Below, one piece after another: positions 6,535 to 13,658 of a stretch of DNA of 13,658 bases (positions within the stretch are counted from its first letter, which is position 1; each line of letters begins with the position of its first letter). Source of the DNA: Alphaproteobacteria bacterium (GTDB lineage: Bacteria > Pseudomonadota > Alphaproteobacteria > ATCC43930 > CGMCC-115725); assembly GCA_030039775.1 (NCBI GenBank), contig JASHUX010000380.1:1-13658 (forward strand), given 5' to 3'. The position numbers and the translations under genes are program-made. Below the pieces are notes generated by a model, which worked only from the letters and a program-made list of their open reading frames with translations, made no database searches and was not told the DNA's origin.

Positions 6535-7737
6535 TCAGCGGCCGTTGCCGGGCCGGGTTTCCGGCAGGAGCAGGGCGGCGAACAGCGTCGCCGCCAATCC
6601 GACCAAACTTAGACACAAAAGCGCCGAAGTTTCCCCAAGCCGGTCGGCGACCAGCCCGGCAACGGTCGTGCTGAGCGTCGCCCCGATGCCGATGGCGAAG
6701 CCGACCGTACCGAGCGAGATATTGAAGTGGCCGGTGCCGCCGGCAATGTCCGCCGTCACCAAGGGCACCAGCACGCCGTTGCAGGCGGCGCAAATCCCGT
6801 CGAGGACTTGGATCGGTATCAACAGCGCCGGACTCGGCGTAATGGCGAACAGAACGCCGCGCGCCGTCAATATGGCAAGCGACACGATCATCACCGCGCG
6901 ACGGCCGTTGCGTCGCGCATAGAGGCCGACGCGCTGCGAGATCGCCACCACCACGAATTGCGGCAGCACGATAAAGGCAGCGATCAGCAAACTAGCGTCC
7001 TCCGGCATCTGCTCGGTGATGCTGACGCTCGCGAGCGGCAGCATTGCGGCGTTGGCGAGGGTGAACAGCATCTCGCAGGCGCCGAAAATCAGCAGGCGCC
7101 GGTCCTCGAGAACGCGGATCGCGGACCTGAGGGTGGCGCGGTGCCGCACATTCGGGTTAGGTCGGGCACGGGCGTCGAGCCGCCGCAGAGGCAACATCAG
7201 CGCAATCGCAGGAAAACTCAGCGCCGCCGTAAGGAAAAAGACCGAGCGCGTCGACACGTAATAGCCGAATGCGCCCATCAACGCGGCGCCGACCGCATTG
7301 CCGACCGATGAGTAACGGGCGTTGCGGCCGAACCGCGCCTCCAATCCGGCGCGACCCACCAGGGCGAAGCTCATCGCGGCGACACACGGACCGAGCGTGC
7401 AACTCGCGAAGCCGTGCAATATTTCCGCGATGAGGACGCTCAGCGTGCCGGGCTGGATCGCGAACATCAAGGCGCTCGCCGAGAACGCCAGAAGGCTCAG
7501 TCCCGCAATCACGCTCTTGCGCCGCGCCATGTCGACCACGGCGCCAGCGGGAATCTGACTGACCATTGCCGCGACGGTGCCGACGCTGAGCGCGACACCG
7601 ATCGTGGTCTGCGTCCAGCCGCGCGTCGTCAGATAGACGGCAATGAACGGGCCGAATCCGGTCTGGATGTTGGCGACGAAAAGATTGAGAAGATCGAGGC
7701 TACGTCCCCCGGCGTTCGTCCGGCGGGATACCTTCAT
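6535..7737 (-). CDS. MFS transporter, 12-span
   Basis: This is a 400-residue inner-membrane carrier of the major facilitator superfamily. Hydrophobic segments are arranged as two six-helix halves, with a longer basic loop near residues 190-205 (LRRLDARARPNPNVRHR). The MFS signature region between helices 2 and 3 appears as GAVVDMARRKSVI (about 76-88), a variant of the GxxxDRxGRR motif. NLFVANIQTGFGPFIAVYL in helix 1 recalls a group of proteobacterial MFS proteins of unknown substrate. The ATG at 7735-7737 overlaps the TGA of the PRC-barrel gene as ATGA; there is no strong ribosome-binding site, so translation is probably coupled. As last gene of the glycosyltransferase/debranching operon it might move a sugar, glycoside or osmolyte, but efflux of something unrelated cannot be excluded. 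Confidence 0.88.
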   Translation of the reverse strand: MKVSRRTNAGGRSLDLLNLFVANIQTGFGPFIAVYLTTRGWTQTTIGVALSVGTVAAMVSQIPAGAVVDMARRKSVIAGLSLLAFSASALMFAIQPGTLSVLIAEILHGFASCTLGPCVAAMSFALVGRAGLEARFGRNARYSSVGNAVGAALMGAFGYYVSTRSVFFLTAALSFPAIALMLPLRRLDARARPNPNVRHRATLRSAIRVLEDRRLLIFGACEMLFTLANAAMLPLASVSITEQMPEDASLLIAAFIVLPQFVVVAISQRVGLYARRNGRRAVMIVSLAILTARGVLFAITPSPALLIPIQVLDGICAACNGVLVPLVTADIAGGTGHFNISLGTVGFAIGIGATLSTTVAGLVADRLGETSALLCLSLVGLAATLFAALLLPETRPGNGR

Positions 7738-8273
7738 TTGGGCCCGTTGTGGTCTGGTTCTTGCGCGGGCGGGTTGGCGGCGGGTTTGGCCGGCAGGGGG
7801 GCGGGCGCCGGGGCGTAAATCACCGGCGCCGATTTATCCTGTTTATATTCGGGCGCCGATTTGAGCTGATCCTTGGACAAGGCCAGGGTCACGGGCTTGT
7901 TCTTGTCGCCGGGATGGAACTGCATCAGGTGCCAGTCGACGGCGATCTTGCGCGACCCGACGCCGAGAAAGCCGCCGAAATCGATCACCACGGCGATGGG
8001 CTTGCCTTCGCGATCGATCAGCACATTGGTAACAAGGCCCATCAGCTTACCGTCTGCGCCATACACTTGCTTGCCCAAGAGACTGTCGGCCTGTCCCCTC
8101 GGCGTCACAACATGGGGCGGCGGTGGGGGTGTCGGCGCGGCCTTGGCCGGCGCCGGCTGTTTCGGCGCCGGTTTCGGCGCTTCCGTCTTGGTTTGATCCT
8201 TGGGTTGATCTTGGGCGAACGTCGGCACGGCCAGTAACAACGCCAAACATAACGCCGGCAACCGACCCATCAT
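7734..8273 (-). CDS. exported PRC-barrel domain protein with proline-rich linkers
   Basis: This is a 179-residue protein. A Sec-type signal peptide is visible at residues 1-20 (MMGRLP, hydrophobic LCLALLLAV core, likely cleavage TFA|QD). Next comes a low-complexity Lys/Pro/Ala segment (about 22-55, with a run of prolines), then a PRC-barrel domain at about 64-145 (SLLGKQVYGADGKLMGLV at its start, VVIDFGGFLGVGSRKIAVDW in the middle), then another Pro/Ala tail. PRC-barrels are small beta-barrels found in RimM, photosynthetic reaction centre subunit H and many stress-related proteins. Exported ones are common in alphaproteobacteria and poorly understood. I chose ATG 8271-8273 because it starts the signal peptide and follows a G-rich stretch; a frame extending 18 codons upstream runs into the previous gene. 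It lies 13 nt after the debranching enzyme gene and overlaps the MFS gene by 4 nt. Confidence 0.85.
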   Translation of the reverse strand: MMGRLPALCLALLLAVPTFAQDQPKDQTKTEAPKPAPKQPAPAKAAPTPPPPPHVVTPRGQADSLLGKQVYGADGKLMGLVTNVLIDREGKPIAVVIDFGGFLGVGSRKIAVDWHLMQFHPGDKNKPVTLALSKDQLKSAPEYKQDKSAPVIYAPAPAPLPAKPAANPPAQEPDHNGPK

Positions 8274-8286
8274 CGCTGCCCCCGGC

Positions 8287-10473
8287 CTAGTCCGCCTGTG
8301 CGACCGTAACCTCGCCGTCACGGTCATTGACCTTGATGCTCACCGACTTGCCCTTGCGCTCAAGCGCGAGGTCCACCGTCGCCGCGCCCAATCGCAGATT
8401 GGCGATTTGCACCTGCGGCAGCCATTCCGGCAAGATCGGGTTGCGGAAATCGATCCGCTTGGCGTGGGCGTCGAACGAGATACCCACCGCGGCGCCCATG
8501 AAGGCGAACACCGACGCCGTCGACCATGCCTGCGGAATGCAGGCCACCGGATAACCGATCGGACCGAAATCGGCGCGTCGCGCGAAACCGCAAAACAACT
8601 CAGGCAGGCGATGCAGCGGCAACAGCGTCGCCGCACCGAACATGCCCGTCATAACGCGCATCAGTTCCGTTCGCAGGCCATACCGGGCAAACCCGCTGGC
8701 GATAATGGCGTTATCGTGCGGCCATACGCCGCCATTGTGATACGACATCGGGTTGTAGCGCGCTTCGCCTTCGGCGACGGTGCGGATGCCCCACTCACAA
8801 AATCCCTTTGGCGACATCAGTGTCGCCGCGACCTGCTTCGCACGCTCGGGCGTGGCGAGGCCGGCGAACAGGACATGGCCGGCATTCGACGCGCGCACCT
8901 GGCATTGTTTCTTGTCGCGGTCGAGGGCCAGCGCGTAAGTGCCTAATTCCTCGCACCAGAACGCGGCGTCGAAGCGTTCTTCCATCTCCTTGGCCGCGCG
9001 TTCATAGGCCGCGGCACGATCGGCCTTGTCCAGCAGCCGTGCCAGACGAGCGGCGCCGCGGTAAGCGGCGTAGGCGTAGGCCTGAACCTCGACCACGGCG
9101 ATCGGTCCTTCCGCCAGCCGGCCGTCGCGATGAAAAATCGCGTCGCTCGAATCCTTCCAGCCTTGATTGACCAACCCGCTTCCAGACCGGTTGCCGTATT
9201 CGACAAAGCCGTCTTTATCGACGTCGCCGTAGTCGCGGATCCACGCCGTCGCGGCTTCGATGTTCGGCCAGATAGCGCGGATCAAATCGACGTCGCCGGT
9301 CCGTGCGTGGTAGGCATCGGCCAGCATCACGAATAGCGGCGTCGAATCCACGCTGCCGTAATATTTGCCGTAGGGGATTTCGTGAAGTGCCGCCATCTCT
9401 CCCTTGCGGGTCTCGTGCACGATCTTGCCCGGGTCCGACGCGGCGTGCTCGTCGTGCTTCGTCGCCTGGTTCGCCGCCAGGAAGCGCAGCGTGCCGGCCG
9501 CGACACTGGGATCGGACCACAGGCATTCGAGCGCGGTGATGATGCCGTCGCGACCGAATGCGGTGGAGAACCACGGCACGCCGGCATAAGGATAAGGCCC
9601 GTCCGCCGTATCGGTGATCAGCATGATCAGGTCCGCGCGGCTGCGGGAAATCCAATCGTCGAACGCTTCGTTGCTCGTCGCAATGCGTGCCGCCGCTCTT
9701 TCGCGATCGATGTGGCGCCGGTTGATCGTGTCACGCGTCTCGGCGAGCGTCGCGGTCGGCGCGGGCCGGTGTCCGCTGCGGAAGTGGATCGCGACCTCGA
9801 TCGTGGTCTCGCCCCCTACCGGCAGGTCGATTTGCCATCGGGCGCGGTCGCGCTCGATCCGCGCGGGTTTCGGCGTGAGATCGATCTCGGTACGGCGTTC
9901 GACCCGGTCGAGACCGCGATAGGCCAGGACCAGTTGCGCGGGTCCCATTTTTGGCGGCAGCAAAGTCCCGTGCCTCCGTCGCTTAGTGCCGCGCAGCTCG
10001 AACAGATCGATGAAATCGGCCTCCACGGCGAGTTCCAAACCGAACGTCGAGCGCGTGGCGGCGTAGTTGGTGACATCGAGCGTCTGGAACAACGCAGCCC
10101 GGCCCAGCAGCAGCGTGTTGCGGATATGGACCGAACCCCGCCGCAGGCGCAATTGTTCGCCCTCGTACATGTCGGGGTTGCTGAGATCGGCTTCCAGCAA
10201 CGCGCTTTCGCCCGTGACCGTCGACGACAGCAGCATCGGCGGTTTGCCCTCGATGGTGAGGGTCAGGGCCGACAGATAGCGCGTATCCTCGAAGATGATA
10301 CCTTGCAACGACGCGGTCGGCGGCGTTGCGGATACAATATTGCCGGACCCGTCGAGAATCCCGAAGGCATCACCCTGTTTCAAGACAGAGGAACCGGGCA
10401 GGGCATCGGCGCCGACGGCCGAGATGTAATAGGGAGCAACTTCCGGGGACGAGACAGATTGGCCTTCGGGCAA
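8287..10473 (-). CDS. debranching-enzyme-like amylo-alpha-1,6-glucosidase family protein
   Basis: This is a 728-residue protein with two parts: an N-terminal beta-rich glycogen-debranching N-terminal domain (about 25-235, with IIFEDTRYLSALTL at 59-72) and a C-terminal (alpha/alpha)6-barrel glycosidase (about 265-675) like the glucosidase half of debranching enzymes. Conserved-looking active-site blocks are STAFGRDG (303-310), GWKDSSDAIF (438-447, acidic D441, D444) and YNPMSYHNGGVWPHDNA (573-589). There is no GH13 glucanotransferase domain, so it is not a bifunctional debranching enzyme. The probable role is hydrolysis of alpha-glucosidic linkages in the cytoplasm, with no signal peptide seen; the real substrate is unknown. 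The start is TTG 10471-10473: an in-frame TAA lies four codons upstream, no ATG lies between, and AAGGA sits 6 nt before the TTG. It follows the GT4 gene by 9 nt, so synthesis and trimming of one glycan may be coupled. Confidence 0.9.
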   Translation of the reverse strand: MPEGQSVSSPEVAPYYISAVGADALPGSSVLKQGDAFGILDGSGNIVSATPPTASLQGIIFEDTRYLSALTLTIEGKPPMLLSSTVTGESALLEADLSNPDMYEGEQLRLRRGSVHIRNTLLLGRAALFQTLDVTNYAATRSTFGLELAVEADFIDLFELRGTKRRRHGTLLPPKMGPAQLVLAYRGLDRVERRTEIDLTPKPARIERDRARWQIDLPVGGETTIEVAIHFRSGHRPAPTATLAETRDTINRRHIDRERAAARIATSNEAFDDWISRSRADLIMLITDTADGPYPYAGVPWFSTAFGRDGIITALECLWSDPSVAAGTLRFLAANQATKHDEHAASDPGKIVHETRKGEMAALHEIPYGKYYGSVDSTPLFVMLADAYHARTGDVDLIRAIWPNIEAATAWIRDYGDVDKDGFVEYGNRSGSGLVNQGWKDSSDAIFHRDGRLAEGPIAVVEVQAYAYAAYRGAARLARLLDKADRAAAYERAAKEMEERFDAAFWCEELGTYALALDRDKKQCQVRASNAGHVLFAGLATPERAKQVAATLMSPKGFCEWGIRTVAEGEARYNPMSYHNGGVWPHDNAIIASGFARYGLRTELMRVMTGMFGAATLLPLHRLPELFCGFARRADFGPIGYPVACIPQAWSTASVFAFMGAAVGISFDAHAKRIDFRNPILPEWLPQVQIANLRLGAATVDLALERKGKSVSIKVNDRDGEVTVAQAD

Positions 10474-10479
10474 TGTCGA

Positions 10480-10484
10480 TCCTT
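10480..10484 (-). promoter_or_regulatory. ribosome-binding site overlapping the upstream stop, supports a TTG start
   Basis: AAGGA overlaps the TAA stop of the glycosyltransferase gene (TAAGGA) and lies 6 nt before TTG 10473. It decides the start of the debranching-like gene and suggests translational coupling. Confidence 0.65.
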
Positions 10485-11532
10485 ACGTGACGCGCAAACG
10501 AGGTTGGGCCCGCGCGGTTAGTTGGCGATAGATTTCGAGATAGTCCAGGGCCATTCGTCGCGCGGTGAAGCGTTCTTCAAAGACCTGCCGGATCCGATGC
10601 CGATCGAGACGGTGCAAGCGCTTGAGGGCCGCCGCCGCCTGGGCTTCGTCGTCGATAATATAGCCGGTGACACCGTCATCGATAACTTCCGGCACCGAAC
10701 CCCGACGCCGCGCAATCACCGGCGTTCCGCAGGCGATGCTCTCGATCATGGTAAGACCGAACGGTTCCGGCCAGTCGATGGCGAAGATCAGCGCGGCGGC
10801 TTTGCCGAGGAAGTCGCTCTTCTCGTGCTCGTTGATTTCGCCGATAAACTCGACGTGCGGTTGTTCCAGCAGCGGCGCGATCTGCGTCGCGAAATAATCG
10901 CGGTCGGCTTTATCCACCTTGGCCGCCATCTTGATCTTCATGCCCGCCGCGGCAGCGATGCGGATCGCGGCGTCGGGGCATTTCTCGGGCGAAATGCGTC
11001 CGAGGAACGCGACATAGTCGCCGTCGCCGTTGCCCGCGGTCAACAGGTCGCGCGGTAGCCCATGGAGCACCGTGCCGACAAAGTTCGCGTCGGGCAGAAA
11101 AATGCGCTGCGCGTCGGAAATCGAGACCAGCGGGATGTTCGGATAGAGCTGATAGATCGGCACCAATTCCGCCATGTCGAGCCGGCCATGGAGCGTCGAT
11201 ACCACGGGCACGTTGCAGCGGCTCATCAGCGGATAGGCGATATGGTCGCAATGGAGATGGATCAGGTCGAATTCGCGCGCCCGCCGGGCGACGATCTCGA
11301 CCATCGCGACATGCGGCGCGATCGGGTCGCGGATCGTGTCATCGAGACGCAAAGCCCGGGGCCAGATCGCTTCGAGCTTGGCCTTGGTGACGCTGTCGCC
11401 GCTGGCAAACAGCGTGACGTCGTGGCCGAGCGCTACCAACTCGTCCGCGAGGTTGGACACTACTCGTTCGGTACCGCCATAGAGTTTCGGCGGCACCGCC
11501 TCGTACAGAGGGGAGACTAGCGCGATTTTCAT
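10483..11532 (-). CDS. glycosyltransferase family 4 (GT-B fold)
   Basis: This is a 349-residue retaining glycosyltransferase of the GT4 type, which transfers a sugar from a nucleotide-sugar to an acceptor at the cytoplasmic side. Visible elements: an N-terminal Rossmann strand (MKIALVSPLY) with the acceptor-side KLYGGTERVV loop (16-25), FLGRISPEK at 176-184 with the donor-binding Arg/Lys pair, and the E-x7-E motif EPFGLTMIE at 256-264 followed by ACGTPVIA. Length is normal for GT4. A GTG at 11542-11544 would add four residues; I chose ATG 11530-11532 because GGTGA (11541-11545) lies 8 nt upstream and the family usually starts MKIAL. It is first in the four-gene leftward operon with the debranching-like glucosidase, an exported PRC-barrel protein and an MFS carrier. 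Donor and acceptor are not known. Confidence 0.9.
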   Translation of the reverse strand: MKIALVSPLYEAVPPKLYGGTERVVSNLADELVALGHDVTLFASGDSVTKAKLEAIWPRALRLDDTIRDPIAPHVAMVEIVARRAREFDLIHLHCDHIAYPLMSRCNVPVVSTLHGRLDMAELVPIYQLYPNIPLVSISDAQRIFLPDANFVGTVLHGLPRDLLTAGNGDGDYVAFLGRISPEKCPDAAIRIAAAAGMKIKMAAKVDKADRDYFATQIAPLLEQPHVEFIGEINEHEKSDFLGKAAALIFAIDWPEPFGLTMIESIACGTPVIARRRGSVPEVIDDGVTGYIIDDEAQAAAALKRLHRLDRHRIRQVFEERFTARRMALDYLEIYRQLTARAQPRLRVT

Positions 11533-11557
11533 GACGTTGTTCACCGGCGACAGGGAA

Positions 11558-11586
11558 GGTATAGCGGCCGCCTATCTCGTGGGCAA
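11558..11586 (-). promoter_or_regulatory. putative sigma-70-type promoter of the glycosyltransferase operon
   Basis: On the minus strand TTGCCC (11581-11586) and TATACC (11558-11563) are separated by exactly 17 bp. Transcription would start near 11551, leaving a leader of about 20 nt before ATG 11532. Each hexamer matches consensus at four of six positions, and the spacing is ideal. An 8-bp palindrome TAACGTTA at 11613-11620 lies just upstream and could be a regulator site. No matching promoter was found for the divergent DUF72 gene. Confidence 0.4.
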
Positions 11587-11667
11587 TGAGACCGTTAAGA
11601 TCGGCGTGCTCATAACGTTACGGGCGCGGGGTAAATTCCGTGCCCGGCACTAGCGAGGTTAACGCGG

Positions 11668-12429
11668 ATGGCGGGTGCGATTCGGGTCGGCATCGGCGGT
11701 TGGACTTACGAGCCGTGGCGCGGGCTTTTTTATCCCAAGGACCTGCCGAAAAAGCAGGAATTAACCTATGCGGCCGGCAAGCTGACCTCGATCGAGATCA
11801 ACGGCACCTATTATTCGACCTTCAAGCCGCCGGTCTGGGCCAAGTGGCGCGACGAAACGCCGCCGGGCTTCGTGTTTTCGGTCAAGGCGTCGCGCTATTG
11901 CACCAACCGGCGCGTCTTGGCGGAAGCCGGCGAGGCGGTAACACGGTTCGTCAACCAGGGCCTGGCCGAGCTCGGCGAGCGGCTCGGCCCGATCAACTGG
12001 CAATTCATGGCCAGCAAAAGGTTCGATCCGTCCGACTTTGAGGCGTTCCTGAAACTGCTGCCGCGCGAGGCGAAAGGCCTGCCGCTGCGCCATGCCCTCG
12101 AACTCCGCAGCCCGACCTTCGACACCCCCCGATTTTACGAGCTGGCGCGGCGGTATAACGCCGCCGTCTGCTTCGCCGATGATGACGACTTCCCCCGGCT
12201 CGACGAAACAACCGCCGATTTCACCTATGCACGGCTGATGCGCACAGAGGACGGGATCGAAACCGGGTATGCCGGCGCCGATCTCGACGGCTGGGCCAAA
12301 CGCGCCAGGGATTGGGCCAAACGCGGCGACGCCTTCATCTATTTCATTTCGGGCGCCAAGCATCGCGCGCCCGCTGCCGCCATGGCGATGATCGAGCGGG
12401 TCGGGCGTCCCGCGGTCACGCCGCGATGA
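11668..12429 (+). CDS. DUF72 (YecE-like) family protein
   Basis: This is a 253-residue member of the DUF72 family, (beta/alpha)8-barrel proteins of unproven function that are widespread in bacteria. Family landmarks are the N-terminal GIGGWTYEPWRG (8-19) with YPKDLP after it, the EINGTYYSTFKP segment (43-54), FVFSVKASRY (67-76), the INWQF strand (about 109-113) equivalent to the usual LLFQLPP-like region, the LELRSPTF segment (143-150), and a C-terminal YFISGAKHRAPAAA that replaces the family's typical YFNN-type ending. ATG 11668 has GAGG 9 nt upstream. The gene is divergent from the glycosyltransferase operon and overlaps the convergent P450 gene by 14 bp at the 3' end. No function is claimed. 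Confidence 0.9.
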   Translation: MAGAIRVGIGGWTYEPWRGLFYPKDLPKKQELTYAAGKLTSIEINGTYYSTFKPPVWAKWRDETPPGFVFSVKASRYCTNRRVLAEAGEAVTRFVNQGLAELGERLGPINWQFMASKRFDPSDFEAFLKLLPREAKGLPLRHALELRSPTFDTPRFYELARRYNAAVCFADDDDFPRLDETTADFTYARLMRTEDGIETGYAGADLDGWAKRARDWAKRGDAFIYFISGAKHRAPAAAMAMIERVGRPAVTPR

Positions 12430-13597
12430 AGCGGATCGGCAGCTTATAAGGGCCATGGCCGATGGTCGTCATCCACCATTCCGGCTCGCCCGCGGATTCC
12501 CATTTCGCGACACGCTTAATGAGTGCGCCGAACAGCGCCTCCATCTCGAGCTGCGCCATGATCTTGCCGACGCAGGAATGAAGGCCGAAGCCCCAGCCGA
12601 CATGGCCCTTCAAATCGCGCTCGATGTCGAAGCGATCCGGGTCCTGCCACTTGCGCGGATCGCGGTTGGCGGCAGCGAATAACAGGCCGGTGCGCGTCCC
12701 CGCGGGCAGCACGTAGTCGCCGATCGTCACTTCTTTCGCGGTGATGCGGCCCGCCATGCGGGACGGCGAATCCCAGCGCAGGCTCTCGTCGAAGGCGTTG
12801 CGCAACAGCGACGGGTTGGCGCGCAGCTTCTGCCATTCGCCCGGGAATTCGCAAAAGGCGCGGATCGCGGTCGCCATGGTGATAACCGTGGTGTCGGAGC
12901 CGGCGGCCAGGATGGTCATCACCAGCAGCTTCGCCTCGTCGTGTGTGATCTCGCCGGCGTCGGCGAGGGCGTAGGTCGCCTCGCCTAGCCCGTCTTTGCG
13001 CATATTTTCGCGCGTGCAGGACTTGTCGGCCCAGACCACGACCGGCTCGGAGCCGACCAGCGCGTCGTGAAACACCTGATTCATAGGCCCCATGGTCGCC
13101 CATACCATGTGACCGAACGCGCTCATGTTCTCGCGGCCTTCGTTGGGCATGCCGAGCAGGTCGGGCAGCACCTTGTGCACGAACGGCCGGGTGATATCGA
13201 CATTGGCGTCGATCACCTCGCCCGACCGCGCCATCAGTCTGGCGACCTGGTCGTTGGCGGTGCGTTCGAAGTCCGCGGTCAACGCTTTGAGCTTCGGCGG
13301 CGACATCACCTTCGCCATCACCTTGCGGATCTCGGTGTGACGCGGCGGATCGTCGGTCAGCAAAATCTCCGGCCGCACCGAGTTCGGATCGTGCCACGGC
13401 CGCGAGCGGTTGGAGAAAGATTGCCAGTCGGTGAGGCCGCCCGCGACTTCGTTATATCGCCCCATGATTGCGATGTTTTCGCGAGACAGCCAAACCACCG
13501 GCGCCAGCTCGCGGATCTTGTCGTCGGTCGTGCGCGAATTGAGGATCGCGTCGCGTCCCCACATGTCGCCGTCATAGACCGGAATGTCCTTCGCCAT
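12416..13597 (-). CDS. cytochrome P450
   Basis: This is a 393-residue soluble bacterial cytochrome P450, a heme-thiolate monooxygenase needing a ferredoxin and ferredoxin reductase for electrons. Marks in order: helix C DPPRHTEIRKV (83-93) with the heme-propionate-contacting His/Arg, helix I AAGSDTT (231-237) with the acid-alcohol pair D235-T236, the helix K ExxR motif E271/R274 (ESLR), and the heme loop GFGLHSCVG (336-344) with the cysteine ligand C342. Where the consensus loop opens with Phe this protein has Trp (W335). Length is typical. ATG 13595-13597 is preceded by a G6 stretch and lies 9 nt after the stop of a co-oriented gene, so it is not first in its operon. No ferredoxin or reductase gene is visible in the window. 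The substrate cannot be told; small aromatic acids and terpenoids are common for this size class. Confidence 0.95.
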   Translation of the reverse strand: MAKDIPVYDGDMWGRDAILNSRTTDDKIRELAPVVWLSRENIAIMGRYNEVAGGLTDWQSFSNRSRPWHDPNSVRPEILLTDDPPRHTEIRKVMAKVMSPPKLKALTADFERTANDQVARLMARSGEVIDANVDITRPFVHKVLPDLLGMPNEGRENMSAFGHMVWATMGPMNQVFHDALVGSEPVVVWADKSCTRENMRKDGLGEATYALADAGEITHDEAKLLVMTILAAGSDTTVITMATAIRAFCEFPGEWQKLRANPSLLRNAFDESLRWDSPSRMAGRITAKEVTIGDYVLPAGTRTGLLFAAANRDPRKWQDPDRFDIERDLKGHVGWGFGLHSCVGKIMAQLEMEALFGALIKRVAKWESAGEPEWWMTTIGHGPYKLPIRFIAA

Positions 13598-13606
13598 CGC
13601 GCCCCC

Positions 13607-13658
13607 CTACTTTACGCGCGTCGCAATCCACCGCTCGAGCAGCGCCGCGACTTCCTCG
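13607..13658 (-). CDS. unidentified protein, last 16 codons only
   Basis: On the minus strand a frame enters from the window edge and ends at TAG 13607-13609, encoding EEVAALLERWIATRVK as its C-terminus. It reads as an amphipathic helix with a basic end. The stop is immediately followed by the G-run that serves the P450 gene as ribosome-binding site, which suggests a genuine upstream operon partner. Too short to identify. Confidence 0.5.
   Translation of the reverse strand, partial: EEVAALLERWIATRVK

Noticed and set aside
9382..10521. 379-residue rightward open frame opposite the debranching-like gene
   Set aside because: It is antisense to a well-supported gene with conserved motifs, has an Arg/Gly-rich composition typical of a GC-rich shadow frame, and shows no recognisable domain.
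12516..13397. 293-residue open frame in the P450 region, same strand, other frame
   Set aside because: Out-of-frame reading of the P450 gene with Arg/Asp-rich, low-complexity composition.
1..13658. CRISPR array, tRNA, rRNA, insertion sequence or prophage
   Set aside because: No regularly spaced repeats, cloverleaf-like segments, transposase or integrase motifs, or long terminal repeats were found on either strand.

Overview
The window is a gene-dense, high-GC stretch of bacterial chromosome. Gene families, the many Tat-type signal sequences, codon choice and compact operons with ATGA/GTGA-type junctions suggest a free-living alphaproteobacterium with an oxidative, catabolic lifestyle (a Reyranella/Bradyrhizobium-like soil or water organism is a guess). 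There is no rRNA, tRNA, CRISPR array, insertion sequence or phage gene. The content is accessory metabolism: at least five redox enzymes with different cofactors, two carriers, and a small glycan-processing operon.

Layout. (1) 1-489, +: C-terminal part of a short-chain dehydrogenase, cut by the window edge. (2) 604-3236: a divergent pair, an FAD-dependent aromatic-hydroxylase-type monooxygenase (-) and a luciferase-like FMN-dependent oxidoreductase (+), sharing a 65-bp intergenic region. (3) 3233-6151, -: a tightly coupled three-gene operon of a Tat-signal NADP-binding (F420-type) reductase, a GTG-start carrier of the ATP/ADP-translocase-like MFS branch, and a Tat-signal aldo/keto reductase. 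Its last stop codon shares a CTAG tetranucleotide with the stop of the convergent luciferase-like gene. (4) 6152-6342: a regulatory-looking intergenic region with a perfect DnaA-box 9-mer, a tandem 13-bp repeat and a 7-bp palindrome. (5) 6343-6516, +: a 57-residue single-span membrane protein with a good ribosome-binding site. (6) 6535-11532, -: a four-gene operon of a GT4 glycosyltransferase, a TTG-start debranching-enzyme-like glucosidase, an exported PRC-barrel protein and an MFS carrier; junctions are 9 nt, 13 nt and a 4-nt overlap. A plausible promoter lies just upstream at 11558-11586. (7) 11668-12429, +: a DUF72 protein. (8) 12416-13597, -: a cytochrome P450 that overlaps the DUF72 gene tail-to-tail by 14 bp, preceded by the last 16 codons of another co-oriented gene that continues off the window.

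How the genes may work together. The P450, FAD monooxygenase, luciferase-like oxidoreductase and SDR are the kinds of enzyme used for peripheral oxidation of aromatic, terpenoid or xenobiotic compounds; no ring-cleavage or CoA-ligase gene is present, so no pathway can be named. The GT4/debranching operon probably makes or trims an alpha-glucan or related glycoside. The most unusual arrangement is region 3: two nicotinamide-cofactor-type enzymes with apparent export signals, translationally coupled to a carrier whose family includes nucleotide (and in some intracellular bacteria NAD) transporters. That suggests, without proving it, redox chemistry outside the cytoplasm supplied by nucleotide cofactor transport.
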